From Puccinia triticina (taxonomy: Eukaryota; Basidiomycota; Pucciniomycetes; Pucciniales; Pucciniaceae), in contig NC_070569.1 in NCBI RefSeq assembly GCF_026914185.1, forward strand, positions 2,852,001 to 2,916,000: 64,000 nucleotides of DNA, read 5' to 3'. Under the pieces are notes generated by a model that saw nothing but the letters and a program-made list of their open reading frames with translations, did not search any database and was not told the DNA's origin. A program made the translations under genes and the position numbers. How positions within the stretch are numbered: position 1 is the first letter of the stretch; every line of letters starts with the position of its first letter. Below are positions 46,017 to 58,340 of the stretch, piece after piece.

Positions 46017-46982
46017 TGTCAGCCTTAGAGTCATCACAGCTGACCTAAAAGCTGCCTGTTCTACCTTTGTTACATATAAATTACTTTATATCTTTTTCAT
46101 CTTAAGAGATAACCTTGTTTTGACTTCATATTCTGTTTCCTCATGCAATTTTAACCCTAGTTACAACATATCAATTCATTGTAACTATACTCCTTCCCTG
46201 AGTTATTGAGTTGTGGCGCGCTTGCGCAGTTGTGACGTGTCAGCGCTACCAGGCGCGCCAAACCACATGTACATATGTAAATTACATAAGCAAACTGTGA
46301 AAATTTTCGTAGTCAGGATCCCCCTTGCCTGAGGCGGATCTACAGACTCCAGCACACCAGAACCACCACCCAGATAACTCCAGGATCACCACCAAAGAGC
46401 CTACTATACTCCCAGTATACCTACCGTCACAGGCGCCTAGGATATTGACAGTAAGTAACCTCTTTCACTGAACCTTGTTTATCTCAGAGGTACAACTCTG
46501 TGTCTTGCTTGATCTGCTCTTTCTTCTGGTTTTGCCTCCTTCTTGATCACAGGGCTGTCCCTCCAAATCCACAGGCCTTTGCCTCTATCTTGATCACAGG
46601 GCTGTCCCTTATTATCACTTGGCCTTTGCCTCAAATCTAGGTTACAGGGCTGTCCCTCAGGTTTCCCTTCAAGAACCTTGACTATCCAGAAGGAAGCTAA
46701 AAAATTGTGGCTGGATTAAACTTATCTAATCCAGATACCCTCCTGAGAGGAAGCTGTAGCACTTCTAGCACAGATTAGCAGCACTCTTCTGAAGAGTAGC
46801 ATTGCCAGTGGAAGTGCATTCCCACTAGAATAACCTAGTACTTCTCTTTTTCCTTATCCTGCTTGGTTTCTCTCTCTCTTTCTCTTTTTCTCTTATAGTT
46901 GTAGTTTCTTTATCCCAAGAAATCCAACTATTGCCCCCCCATTTCTTGTGTCCTGTTGTCACTATAGAGACTCAGGCTCACA
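46017..46982 (+). repeat. Solo LTR A
   Basis: 966 bp, starts TGTCAGCCTTAG and ends GGCTCACA. It is flanked by the perfect 5-bp duplication GCTCA (46012-46016 and 46983-46987). No internal retrotransposon sequence is attached, which is the product of recombination between two LTRs. Orientation is arbitrary. Confidence 0.85.
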
Positions 46983-47060
46983 GCTCAGCTGTTTGTGCAT
47001 TCCCGCCCACACTATTGCCAAGTGGACATTCTACCACACTGGTCAATATAAATCACCACA

Positions 47061-48252
47061 TGTCAGCCTTAGAGTCAACACAGTTGACCTAAAACTGCCT
47101 TTTATCTCCATTTTATACCTAAATGTGTTCATATCTTTCTAACCTCAAGACATAAGGTTGTTTAGACTTCATATTCTGTTTTCTCATGCAAGTTTAACCC
47201 TAGTTACAACTTATCATTTCTTTGTAACTCTACTCTTTCCCTAAGTTCTTGTGTCAGCCTTAGAGTCAGCGCAGCTAACCTAAAAGTCTGCCTTTTCTAC
47301 ATCTCAAATTATTTGAGCATGATAACTCTCTAAACTAAAAGTTTATCCGCAGGCTCTAAGTTCCTCCAATTAGGCCCTGCAACTCAATGAATTAGGTTTA
47401 ATTTGCTGAGTATGTAAACTATTGGGTCCCGCGACTCAATGAATTACATTTGAGTCCCGCAACTCAATGAGAGTTATGGCGCGCATGTGCAGTTGTGAAG
47501 TGGCAGCGCTACCAGGCGCGCCAACCACAGCACCACTTGTACATGTGTAATTATGTAAGCAAACTGTGAAAATTTTTGAAGTCAGGATCTCCCTTGCCTG
47601 AGGAGGATCGACAGAGATCAGACACCCAGAACCACACCCCCAGATAGCCCAGGATCATCACCAAAGAGGATACCACACTCCCAGTATACCTACTGTCACA
47701 GGTGCCTAGGATATTGACAGTAAGTATCACTCTTTCACTGAACCTTGACTATCTCAGAGGTAAAACTCTGTGTCTCTTGATTGCTCTCTCCTTTTGCTTG
47801 CTTTTGCCCAATCTTTGATCACATGTCTGCACCTATCTTGACATCATCAACCAAAGGATTCTGCTGTATCATATCCTTCTTTTTCTGTGGTTTTTGTAAG
47901 AAACAAACCACATAGGTTTCCCTTTAAAGAACCTTGACTATCCAGAAGGAAGCTAAAAAATTGTGGCTGGATTAAACTTGTCTAATCCAGGAGCCCTCCA
48001 TGTTTCTTTGGTGAGAGGAGGCTGTTTCACTCTCTAGCACAGCTTGGCAGCACTCCCTTAAGGAGGTAGCATTGCCAGTGGAAGTAAGTAACCACCAGAA
48101 TAAACTTGAATATCTGCTTATCTTAAATCTGCTCAGTTTCTCTCTCTCTTTCTCTCTCTCTCTTATATTTGTATTTTCTTTATCCAAAGAAATCCAAATA
48201 TTGCCCCCCATTTACTTTTGTCCTGTTGTAACCATAGAGAATCAGGCTCACA
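47061..48252 (+). repeat. Solo LTR B of the same family with duplicated 5' part
   Basis: It starts TGTCAGCCTTAG and ends GGCTCACA, flanked by the perfect duplication CCACA (47056-47060 and 48253-48257). The first about 190 bp are followed by a second TGTCAGCC start at 47252, so the 5' part is present twice. The rest aligns with solo LTR A, including the CAGCGCTACCAGGCGCGCCA and CCTAGGATATTGACAGTAAG segments. Confidence 0.85.
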
Positions 48253-48433
48253 CCACACCAGTCATCAAGGCCACCTCTTGATGACCTTTTTGATTAAAAA
48301 ATCTGCTGGTACCCGCGGAACCCGCCTCAAGTACTGCTGGTACCCGCCAGGTAGTGCCGGGTGCTGGCTTTTCTGGAAAATGTGCGGGTACCAGTGGTGC
48401 AACTGGTTCCGGGTTCCATTTCAACATTCTCTA

Positions 48434-49334
48434 CAGCAGTAACTTGCATGTCCACTGCTAGCAGCTGAGCAGGGTTTTTTTTGTGGTGCATATCACTTCT
48501 GGGAGGCCCTCAGAATCAGATCTCAATGAGAAGTCAACCAGTACCAGCATGCACACTAGAGGGTTTCAAACATGGTGAAGGTCCGGCTTTAGGAACCCAC
48601 AATTCAGGAAAAAAGAACTCCTACAACAGAAACTTCAGATTGTAACCCAATGTTACCCAAAAAACATGCAGAAATAAATGGAAAATCCTTTTTTTGTTTT
48701 TCTAAGTTGGGTTTCCTGAACTGTGAACACCCTGACAGAGGAAAAATTGATTTCACTCATTCCTATCTTTGAAAGAATGAACTATAAAGCTGACTGGATG
48801 CCATAAAAAAAGGTTGAAGTTACTACGCCATCACACAACTTCCCCAAAAAAGAAAACACCAAAAAAATAAAGATATTGGTGGGCCACCAATATAATACTG
48901 GTCTGGGAGACCAATATTGCATTGGTTGCCCCTGGTTGACCCTATTGCAGGTGGTTGTAACCAATACAACCCCCTTGGCAGTGCAAATGGGGGCTGTTTT
49001 TTTTCTGATTGATGGTTTGGAGTTCAAAAAAAACACCTAGGGAGGATTGAATAAGGTTGATGTGCAAAAGCGCAAAGCCTGTATGAGCCGGAAGTGATAT
49101 CCACATCATTATATCTCTCCTGGTTTCTATGCCACTCATCGTATTTTTCTTTTCTTTTTTTGTTTCTCTGACAGGTTACCATTTTTTTTTCATTGTTCTA
49201 TTCTCACCGCTTCATATATGTAACTTCACTACAAGAAATATTATTTATGACTGTGCATGGTCCTTATCATATGAGGTACAAGACAAATCAATGTTCAAAA
49301 TCTTGAACTAATAATAAAAATTCACTTGATGCAA
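48434..49334. other. AT-rich stretch with short hairpins, no gene
   Basis: At about 48870-48960 several short inverted words of the ATTGGT/ACCAAT type follow each other. No coding frame is supported. Confidence 0.5.
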
Positions 49335-49536
49335 TAGGGGTGTTCAAAGTTGACTGCATAAAATTATAACACCATAAATTCATAAAATTTTAATCTGAAA
49401 AAAATGTGTAACACCCAATCACTCAAAAAAGAGCAACAATTCTAAAATGGTACATAAAAAATGATCACTCAAAAGTGTTATGATTTTATGATTTTATGAT
49501 TTGAAAAAAATATGATTTCAACTTTGAACACCCTTA
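49335..49536. mobile_element. Small AT-rich MITE with GGGTGTTCAAAGTTGA termini
   Basis: About 200 bp; the left end GGGGTGTTCAAAGTTGA and right end TCAACTTTGAACACCC are inverted copies. A TAGGGGTGT start resembles hAT-type termini, but no 8-bp target duplication could be found, so the class is open. Confidence 0.6.
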
Positions 49537-50094
49537 ATCAAGATTTTGCAGCAAACAAATATTTACTGAAAAATGAAGAACATGTAGATTCATTACACAT
49601 TCAAACGTAGAGAGGATCTGCAAGGTATTGGAGGTGCGGTGACGCCGACGGAAACAAGGCAGAACAAGGCTGCTCCCACCAAAACCTTGGATCTGGGCCT
49701 GGCTCACGCCAGAAAGGGGTTTTAGTATGCAAGGCCTTCTGTCCGGTTGGGGTCGCTTCGCGACCAGCCAAATGCTGCACGCCCGCACGCAGGCTGGAAC
49801 TTGTGTTAAGGTCGATGGCAGATGGTTCATGGAGGTCGGAGGAGGTGTCTGCCAGCTGCGAATGATCCAGTTGTGATTCAGTGAAAACGCCTGTGCTCTC
49901 AGTCTCTGCTTGTCTGGACCGAAACGTTACCCCCGAGGTCCCCCCGAACGGGGGACATAGCCACCCCCGTCCCGCCCCCCGGGCCAGCTGTCGCAGCCCC
50001 GATTTGCGCGCCGGGGTGTATGCCATGTGGCTGGAGGCTCCCGCATCTTCCGATATCTTCGTGCATGTATGAATGTATGCAAGGCCGGCCAGAG

Positions 50095-52933
50095 ATGAGT
50101 TTCAACGCAGATCAGCCGGTTCAAGACCAGCCAAAACGGCGCAGATATCGTAAGTTGTTCGGCTAAGCTGAACCCGGGCCGGGAACTCACTTCATGCCTT
50201 TCCATCGTTACAGGAATCCCTCGTAGTTGCGATCGATGCAGGATTAGTAAAGTGAAGTGTGTCCTTGAAGTAAGTCCAATATCTTTCTGTTTCAACTCAC
50301 TGCTCAGCTTCGCTCATCTGCTCTTATCCTCTTCAGAATGACGGCTGTAATAATTGCGCCAGGCTTGGTGTGTCGTGCACGTTTGCCAACCCGGGGAGCC
50401 TCCAGGCGAGACCTCCAACAGTCAAGTATATACCCGTTTTTCCCCACGAAAAAAATAGGCACAGCATTGACCTAGCACTTATATATCATTTATCAAAACT
50501 TCTATAGAGATTTAGATCAGCTGACAGCTCGTATCAGATCTTTGGAGCGACTTCTCCACGCGGTGGACCCCACACTAGACCTCAACGACTTGCCGGATCC
50601 CAATAAGCTCGTGTCACAGTCCAGAGGCGCACTCAAACTTGCCGCTCAATCGCCCGCTGAATCATCATCTCACTCAGTAATTCGCTCTGCTCAAACTAGT
50701 GCACAACACCCGTATCAATCCCAGCTTTCGGCCGTTATTGCCGAGATTCACGGCGTGGAAGCTACCAACCCCCCTGTCACCCGCAATCATTGGACTCGGT
50801 CGGATAAGAGCCAGCCGATGTCCAAATGTATCGGTGTGACCATATCACCAGACCAGTATATCGGCCCCAACTCCGGCTTAAGCATAGTTGATCCAGCAGC
50901 ATTTGGAATTCCCGTAACGCCTTCTTGGGGTGTTGGCGCGCTACATCCGGTTGATGAATACCTTCGCCTTCGCTATGAGGAATATGTTTCGAGTACGAGA
51001 TGTTTCTACCCAGAGCCTGATTTGGAGCTTGATCTTCTCAAGATTTACTTTCAGCATTTCCACCCACTCGTCCCAATCGTACATCCGGCAACGTTTTATC
51101 ATCTTCATAAATCTGGACTTGCGGAGACCGACCGTACTTTCAGATCTCTTTGTCTGATAATGTTTTCCATCGCCAGCAGATGGTCAATGGATCCTAGGCT
51201 TCAATTTGACTTGAGCGGCAGGCCACAGCCCTGCCGACAGTTTGCCGGCATGCCTTATGGTTACGCTGGTTATATAGGCCTGTTCCAACCTGGCTACGAT
51301 CGCACTAGCCTTCTCCACTTGCAGGCTTTTGTACTGCTAACAATTGCCTCACTTGGTGCACTTCAACCTACGGCCACCTGGTTGTTGGCTGAGCAGGGTC
51401 TGCTACGTGCACAAGTAAGTAAAATCAATTGCGAACCTCTCGCATCTCTCAAAAAGGTGTGCTGTTGCTGATATTACCCTTTTTTCTTGGTCAGGAATGC
51501 GGTGCTCATCGTGAAGTGCACTATCTGTGGAACGCTGATCCTCTTCAGGACTATCTACGGCGTCAGGCTTTCTTCCAGCTGTACGAACTCAATCACAGAG
51601 TGAGCAATGCATTGAACAGGTCGCCTCTTTTACACCAGGATGACTTCGATCTTGGTCAGTGGTCCCTATTCTCAGTAATCCTCCAGGATTAGATTATTCT
51701 CTGGATGACATATTGATGGCCGATGTCAATTCGCTGACTGCTCTGACACTGTAGAGCCCGCTCATGTCGAGCGCGGTGATCTGCTAGGCATATTTGTGAA
51801 TCCATATTCGACCATCAGTCCCGCAATTCACGATGCCTGTGTCGCATTTGATGGAGTAAGAGTATTGCTGTTGCAACTCGGTCATCTCCGGTCCATGCTA
51901 CCCCTTCTACTCCAAATGCAAGCTAGTACGAAAGCTTCCAAGGGAGCTGGATCGATCAAATCCTTGAAAGGACTGGTCGACCAGCTGGATGTCAATGCTT
52001 GCAAATTGTTCGACAAAGTGCCTGCGATTTTCAAACGGCCCGATATCGAAAGCTCTGCGGAAATGTTGATGTTTTCGGTGACTGCCATGACGTGAGCTAC
52101 CTTCCATCTTTTGAAATCACATTACACCGCTTACACTTTTTGCAATGTTCGGTTGAAAGTTGCTATCAAAGATTCCAGCTTTTGATACACCAAACATTAT
52201 TTCATTACCAAGACGATCAACCAGACCGCAAGACGCTCAACATCAACCCGCACATCAATAGATGTGTCGAGTTTGCGATTTCGACAATCCAAGCAATCAA
52301 CAAACTGCGACTTCGGAAGCTGTTAATGGCGGGGTTTTATTGGTTACCGACTGACCTTATTTCGACGGTCGTTGTATTAGCTTGTTCCATCAGGAAACAG
52401 AGAAAGTTGATTAGTCCTCATGAAAATCAAGTGAGACGTGACAACATTCTTTTGGCAATTGCGGTTTTGGACGATCTGGCTTCTGAGTAAGCACTTATAT
52501 AATTATTTGCAGAGGATCTTCACATTAATCATGCTAATGCACATTTCACACTATTTAATATCTTAGAATTCACACAGCAGCAGCATATAGCAAAATGTCA
52601 AACATAATGTATAACTTACTAGACACCGAGAATCCCTCAGTTATAGACTCCCTCAAATCACCAGCTGAAGAGCACCAGGATGGGAATCAACGCTCCAGTC
52701 TATCCTCCCCCGTGGATTCTCCCACGGTATCAACCTTGGCCCCGATCAGCAGCTATTCTTATAGCACGAACCACATGACCACTGGCGAGAATGATTTGCG
52801 GGACTACGATAGGAAGAATTCGTGGGATCCACTGGAAATCTCCGCTGTCACGTACGACGCTGCGGCTTTAGATCATCCTTTCTACAATCCCCATCTTCCA
52901 CCCCCTAACTGCGTTCCTACCTTCCTCGCCTGA
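50095..52933 (+). CDS. Zn2Cys6 fungal-type transcription factor
   Basis: First exons read as 50095-50149, 50214-50269, 50337-50425 and 50508-51414, all joining in frame. Later exons run to TGA at 52931-52933. The N-terminus has a basic stretch (PKRRRYRIPR) and a perfect binuclear cluster CDRCRISKVKCVLENDGCNNC...C with spacing C-x2-C-x6-C-x6-C-x2-C-x6-C, assembled over three exons. A short coiled-coil-like segment (DLDQLTARIRSLERLL) should mediate dimerisation. The middle shows YFQHFHPLVPIVHPATFYH, typical of the fungal transcription factor middle homology region. The C-terminus is Ser-rich. Target genes unknown. Splicing between 51650 and 52600 is less certain because several donor choices exist. 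Confidence 0.85.
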
Positions 52934-53463
52934 AACCACTCAACCACAAGTACTGTACCGCAAAATCCTTTGCACTTTCCAGCTGAACTTGCGGTTATGT
53001 GCCCTGCAATAGCTTAACACCCAGCAAAATGATCTTACATGTTGCATTTCTGATCTTCCATTTCATACCACTGAAGTGTTGACCACTTCGACCTTTCCAG
53101 TCTTTCACCCTGATCTACAAATCTTGTCATATCCCGCAATCTTCACACAATTCCATATCCATCTGCAGCAATCCCCCTATTCACTAATGGTATGCATGTA
53201 CTGGACTCCTGGAAGACTAACCCAGTCAATGGCGGACTTGCTTAGCTAAATCGTTGTTTTTCCCTTTCTTTCCGTTTGCTTGATTACTCCTTTTGTGTAC
53301 GCTCGTTTCTGTATTCACTGGACTCGATTTCTTGACTGCATTTGCTGGAATCTCCGTTATGCTGTGAACTCCAAGAGCGACCGCATTGGTCTCAGCTTGG
53401 AATTGGAGCGTGCTGAACCTCACAGTCCTGCGTACTCGGGAGCAGGAGCAAGCAAAGGAGCTG
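52934..53463. other. Intergenic stretch, no gene seen
   Basis: 3' region of the Zn2Cys6 gene; no coding frame supported. Confidence 0.5.
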
Positions 53464-53465
53464 TA

Positions 53466-54699
53466 CAGTCCCTTGACAGATATATCTGAGCCCCCAAAAG
53501 CTCATTCCAGAAGCCCATCCAACAGACTTGAAGTCATGAGGATTGGACAATGGGTGTGTAAAATGAATGTAGAATAATGAATATTTACATATAACTAAAG
53601 AAATGGCCTCTGGGCCATAGGTTGAAGGGTTGAAGGTTCTGCTCATGACCATGTGGAGTAAGAGTGTGGTTAATACAAAAGCAGAGCATCAACACCGGCG
53701 TTACTTGCATACTGACACTGGCATTACTTGCATCAAAGATATTTGTACTGGGTTGTTTGGCCCCCAGAGGCCATTTCTTTAGTTATATGTAGTTTTTTTG
53801 GAATAGTATTAAAGATTTTCCAAAATCGTCATTTAATGAAAGAAAATTTACAATTTTTTTAATTCTCCAAATACTTTTTATTTTATGATATTCATTATTC
53901 TACAGTCATTTACTTGTCCATAGTCAAATCCTCACACCAGGAAAATAAAATAGTCAGTTGATGACAAGTGACATCACACCAGCTCCAGCCAGCTACCCAC
54001 CATCTGCTGAGCATCACCTGAGCCACAGCCAAGGCTGAGAATCAGCTGAGCCAAGGCCAAGGCTGAGCATCAGCTGAGCCATGGCCAAGGCTGAGCATCA
54101 GCTGAGCCATGGCCAAGGCTGAGCATCAGCTGAGCCATGGCCAAGGCTGAGCATCAGCTGAGCCATGGCCAAGGCTGAGCATCAGCTGAGCCATGGCCAA
54201 GGCTGAGCATCAGCTGAGCCATGGCCAAGGCTGAGCATCAGCTGAGCCATGGCCAAGGCTGAGCATCAGCATAGCCATGGCCAAGGCTGAGCATCAGCTG
54301 AGCCATGGCCAAGGCTGAGCATCAGCTGTGCCAGGGCCAAAGATGATCATCAGGTGACCTGTGCCAAAGCTGAGCATCAGCTGGGCCAGGGCAAAAACTG
54401 AGCATCAGCTGAGCCAGGGTAAAAGCAGAGCATCAGCTGGGCCAGGGCCAAAGCTGAGCATCATCTGGTTTTGTCACATTGAGTGCTTTGATGATTGATC
54501 CCAACACCTGTCATGTGAGCCATAGATGTGCTGGTGGAGAGGAGCAGCACTGGAGCAGTGTTAGAGCTGAAAACAAAGCTGCATCATGTTGCTTGCCATC
54601 AAGTGAATACTTTTTTTTCCTGGTGTCATGACTTCAAGTCTGTTGGTTGGGCTTCTGGAATGAGCTTTTGGGGGTTCAGAGATACCTGTCAAGGGGCTG
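53466..54699. mobile_element. TA-flanked MITE with internal minisatellite
   Basis: 1234 bp. The termini CAGTCCCTTGACAG and CTGTCAAGGGGCTG continue as an inverted repeat of about 75 bp (GCTCATTCCAGAAGCCCA and complement). They are flanked by TA (53464-53465 and 54700-54701). Inside lies another inverted pair around 53585-53620 and 53760-53795 (ACTAAAGAAATGGCC), and a minisatellite. The CAGT start and TA duplication resemble the element at 21865-22469, suggesting the same superfamily (Tc1/mariner-like). Confidence 0.75.
54005..54470 (+). repeat. 28-bp minisatellite
   Basis: About 16 head-to-tail units built on GAGCATCAGCTGAGCC plus ATGGCCAAGGCT. The central nine or so units (about 54064-54320) are nearly identical while both edges are diverged, as expected from expansion in the middle of an array. 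Confidence 0.95.
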
Positions 54700-54701
54700 T
54701 A

Positions 54702-55155
54702 CACGCAACACAACATAATTTTGGCTGGGATGGTTTTCAGAAGTGGGTTAAAAACGGAAAAGCAGGCCTCAAGAAAAACTTGTCGTCATAGGCTGGAAAA
54801 ACAAGGTCCGGTGCCCTAATTGAAGGCAGGGGTCCTCACAGGGAGACCAGGGGGCAGGTTGTGAGTCACCTTAAAAAGGCCACGGGATCTGCACAAAACA
54901 GTCCGGCGGCGGTCACGTGTCGTTCCCGGGTCTCCAATCTCGGTGAGGAAGGAGAGGAGCCCGGGAGTGAGAGTGCCAGAAAGTGCTTGTCGGTGAGTAT
55001 TATAAAGTCCTAAATGTGAACCCCCCTTCCGTTCGAGTGGGGCTTTGAGGGTTTCATTTTGAATACGAAATTCATTTTGCATAGACCCAAGCTCACATGA
55101 GCACACGAAAAAATTGCAGAAAACTCTTCATCTATCACCACCAGCCAAGAATACG
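54702..55155. other. Upstream region of UTP13
   Basis: No gene seen; holds the presumed promoter and 5' UTR of UTP13. Confidence 0.45.
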
Positions 55156-58100
55156 ATGGCCAACAACCAGGCGTCAGGCTCAAAGACTTCGAAACTCAAG
55201 ACCAGGTCAGCAGTTTCCCTTCTCTTTCCCCCCAACCCAACCGATACTGAATACTTTGGTCGACCAGTTACAAACCATTTCGATCTTGGGAACCAATTCA
55301 CACGAATGGAGAAGCCGCCATCTCAGCTGGTTCAAGACTCCTATTCTCGACCCTCGACCAACTGACAATCATCTCCGACCTCAAAACAGCTAAGAAACTC
55401 TGGACAATCGATGGCGTCAGCATCTCCTTTCCTATCATCTTACACCTACGACCTCCTCTGTTTGCCCTTACTAATCCAATCTGCTGGCCCTTATCTCAAA
55501 ATTTATATCCCCATCGGCTTCTTGATCAACCAAAAAATTCAATCCATACGTCTTCACCATTTAACTTAAAGGACCTAGGATTCATCATCTGTTACCTCGC
55601 TCTGTTGTACTACTAGCTGTCCGACCGCCCAACCGACGACATTCCTCTTGATCGCCTACCGGTCTCTGTCAATCAGGATATACTCGGTCGAACTGAATGG
55701 CGATCCCGATTCACCTCTTCAAGTCGAACTTCTGCGGACGACTGCACGAGCCCATGAGGCGCCGATATCGGTGTCGACAAGTGATACCACGGGCCGTCTT
55801 TTTGCCACCGGAGATACGGCAGGTGTGGTCCGGGTGTGGGATGGACGTGCTGGTCATTGTACACACGTCTTCAAAGGTCACGGCGGTATTATCTCCGCCA
55901 TTAGCTTCGACATCCATCTCGAATCCAGCCGGGCTAGACTCGCCGTCGGGGCTGGTGACTCTCGCATCAAACTCTGGGACCTGACCACTAAGGACCTTGT
56001 CGCAAATTTGGAAGACGGACACGTGTCGATCGTCCGTGGTCTCGGGATCACTCGCGATGGCCAGAGGTTGGTCTCCGGCAGTCGTGATAAAGTCTTGATC
56101 GTCTGGAATCTAGCCGAGTCCGCCCCAAACGGAACTCAGATTTTGAAGACGATACCGATCTATGAATCCATCGAGTCTATCGGCCTCATCTACCCCTCCG
56201 ACGACCAAGAACCGCAGCAACCATCTAAAAAGAAATCCAAGAAATCATCAAAGGCTGCTCGTTCCGATTCACAGCTGAAAATCGATCATTCACCTCTTAT
56301 CTATACGGCAGGAGAAAAAGGTCTCATTAGGCTTTGGAATCTCGAGTCTGGGGCTCAAGTGGATTCTGAGGAGAATCATCAAGATTTCCCCAACAAAGAC
56401 CTCGTTCATGTTGGCATATCTGACACCAGGTGAGCCCTCCAAAGGCCTTCTCAGTCTTGATTGATCGCTTTAAATCTGACTCCTGTTCAAACAGATTTGA
56501 TCCAGTGAGCAATACCCTTTTGGTCAATAAAACCGACCAAACCTTCAGTTTATTCACCTTGCCCAGTCTTGAATTAGTCCAACAAGTCGTTGGATCACAC
56601 GACGAGATCATAGACATCTCACTTCTCAGATCAGACCCCTCCAATGACCAGCCCAGCCACCTGGCCGTGGCTACCAATTCCCCACTCGTTCGGATTCTTA
56701 GTCTAGGGGAGAATGAGAACGACTGCCGATTACTACCAGGCCATAGTGATATTGTGCTCTGTCTGGCGAAATCTAAGGATCAGAGTTGGTTTGTCAGTGG
56801 CTCGAAGGATAGATCGGCCCGGGTATGGAAGTGTTTCTCCAAAGTTGATCCAAGTAACTCCAAAACCGGAAGGAAGACAACGTGGAAGACTGTCGCTAGC
56901 TGTGAGGGACATGTTCAAAGCTTAGGCGCCCTGAGTGTTGCAGAATTTACGGATTCTAAGGGTCAACCGACGACACTACTGGCAACTGCTTCCCAGGACC
57001 GCACGGTGAAGCTATGGGATCTGTCGAGCACAGTTTCGGCGACTGCAGATGTCGAGGCTGAGACGGGGGACCAGCCTTTGAAACTGAAATCGCTATTGAC
57101 GATGCAAATCCACGACAAAGATATTAACTCGATCGACTTTTCCGCCGACTGCTCACTATTGGGCTCCGGATCACAGGATAAGTTGGGCAAGTTATTCTCG
57201 GTTGATCATTCGGCCAAGATGGGCACATCCTTGAAGCTGTTGGCGATCCTCAAGGGACATGGGCGCGGGATCTGGTCGATCAAGTTCTCGAGACATGACC
57301 CCTATGTGATCACCGGGTCCGGAGACTGTACAATCAAGCTCTGGTCGACCGATCGGAAACCCTCGAAAGCGTCGGAGGCCGAGGAGAGAGCGGATGGCTT
57401 TGGGAGTTGTTTAAAGACTTTCGAGGGCCACTCGAACTCGATCCTTCGTCTAGATTTCATCAACTTCGGCCAACAGATCATCTCAGCCTCCTCGGACTGT
57501 TTACTGAAACTCTGGGACATCAAGACCCAAGTATGTGTGGCCACGTTGGGGGATGAAGATGAAGAAGAGGATGGGTTCGAGGGGCCGACGCGGAAGATGA
57601 AGGCGATCAGCGACAGCCATGAGGGCAAGATCTGGGCCTTGGATCTGGTCGATGAGGCGGGCACCCAGATGCTTTCGGCGGGCGCGGACTCGCGGCTGAT
57701 CTATTGGCGAGACGTGACAGGAGAGATCGAGTCGAAGAAGATCGAGATGAAGGAGCGGGAGGCGGAGATCAACCAAGACCTGGAAAACTTCGTCCGGGTC
57801 AAAGACTTTGGCGCGGTGATCAGACTATTGCTCAAGCTCGACAAGCCCGCCCGACTCCTGCGACTGTTCACGGACCTCGAGCGGGCCGAGGGCGAGCCCG
57901 GCATGGACGAGTTCGGCACGCTCGACCGCGAGGGTTCGGTTACCGGCTCCCCAGACATCGATAACATCATCCAAAACCTCTCCTCCACCGAGCTCGTTAG
58001 GTTGCTCAAACATGTCAAGAGTTGGAACGCCGTCAATCGCTCGAGCTCGGTTGCACAGAAACTGCTCTTTTTGATCTTCAAATCCAACTCCTTCAGCCAA

Positions 58101-58340
58101 CTGCTTACCCCCCCGTCCGCATCATCCGACCTCGATCCTATTCAGGATCCATCCGAGCCAGACCTGCCGCCAAACAATCCGCTCGCCAAAAAGAGTAAGA
58201 CTCTTCCGCCTAATCATCTCCTCGAATTGAAAGATACCTTGAAAGTCCTTGCCGCTTATTCAGACCGTAACCTCACCAAAATCGATAAAACTGTCCAAGA
58301 ATCGTTCTTGATCGAGTTTCTGCTCAACCAATTCAACTAA
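55156..58340 (+). CDS. UTP13: U3 snoRNA-associated WD40 protein Utp13 (SSU processome)
   Basis: Exon 1 (55156-55205) and exon 2 (55268-55415) give the conserved start MANNQASGS...TSYKPFRSW and IISDLKTAKKLW. A following exon begins near 55620 and runs to 56429 (FLLIAYRSLSIRIYSVE onward), and the last exon is 56495-58340. The exact splice into the third exon is unresolved. The protein carries two blocks of WD40 repeats (GDTAGVVRVWDG, GDSRIKLWDL, GSRDKVLIVWNL; later GSKDRSARVWK, ASQDRTVKLWDL, GSGDCTIKLWS, ASSDCLLKLWDI). The C-terminal helical Utp13 domain (ENFVRVKDFGAVIRLLLKLD to ESFLIEFLLNQFN) is the family signature. Utp13 belongs to the UTP-B subcomplex in the nucleolus and is needed for 18S rRNA maturation. 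About 880-900 residues expected, as in other fungi. No lesion seen. Confidence 0.92.

Larger units (their letters stand above)
44216..48433. repeat. Composite repeat block bordered by GGTACC modules
   Basis: GGTACC-rich palindromic modules at about 44245-44360 and 48305-48420 border GATGACC-type degenerate repeats (44395-44690, 45515-45690 and 48258-48290). The outermost shared inverted word is TAGAGAATGT at 44216-44225 and its complement ending at 48433. No target duplication was found, so calling it one transposon is uncertain. Inside lie a MITE and two solo LTRs. A poly-C run sits at about 44359-44373. Confidence 0.45.

Noticed and set aside
44216..48433. Calling the whole block one defined transposon
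   Set aside because: Only a 10-bp inverted word supports the borders and no target duplication was found, so it is listed as a composite repeat.
54005..54470. CRISPR-like regular repeats
   Set aside because: Units are head-to-tail without unique spacers and the DNA is eukaryotic; it is a minisatellite.
57704..57964. Arg-rich frame within UTP13
   Set aside because: Different-phase shadow inside a conserved coding exon.
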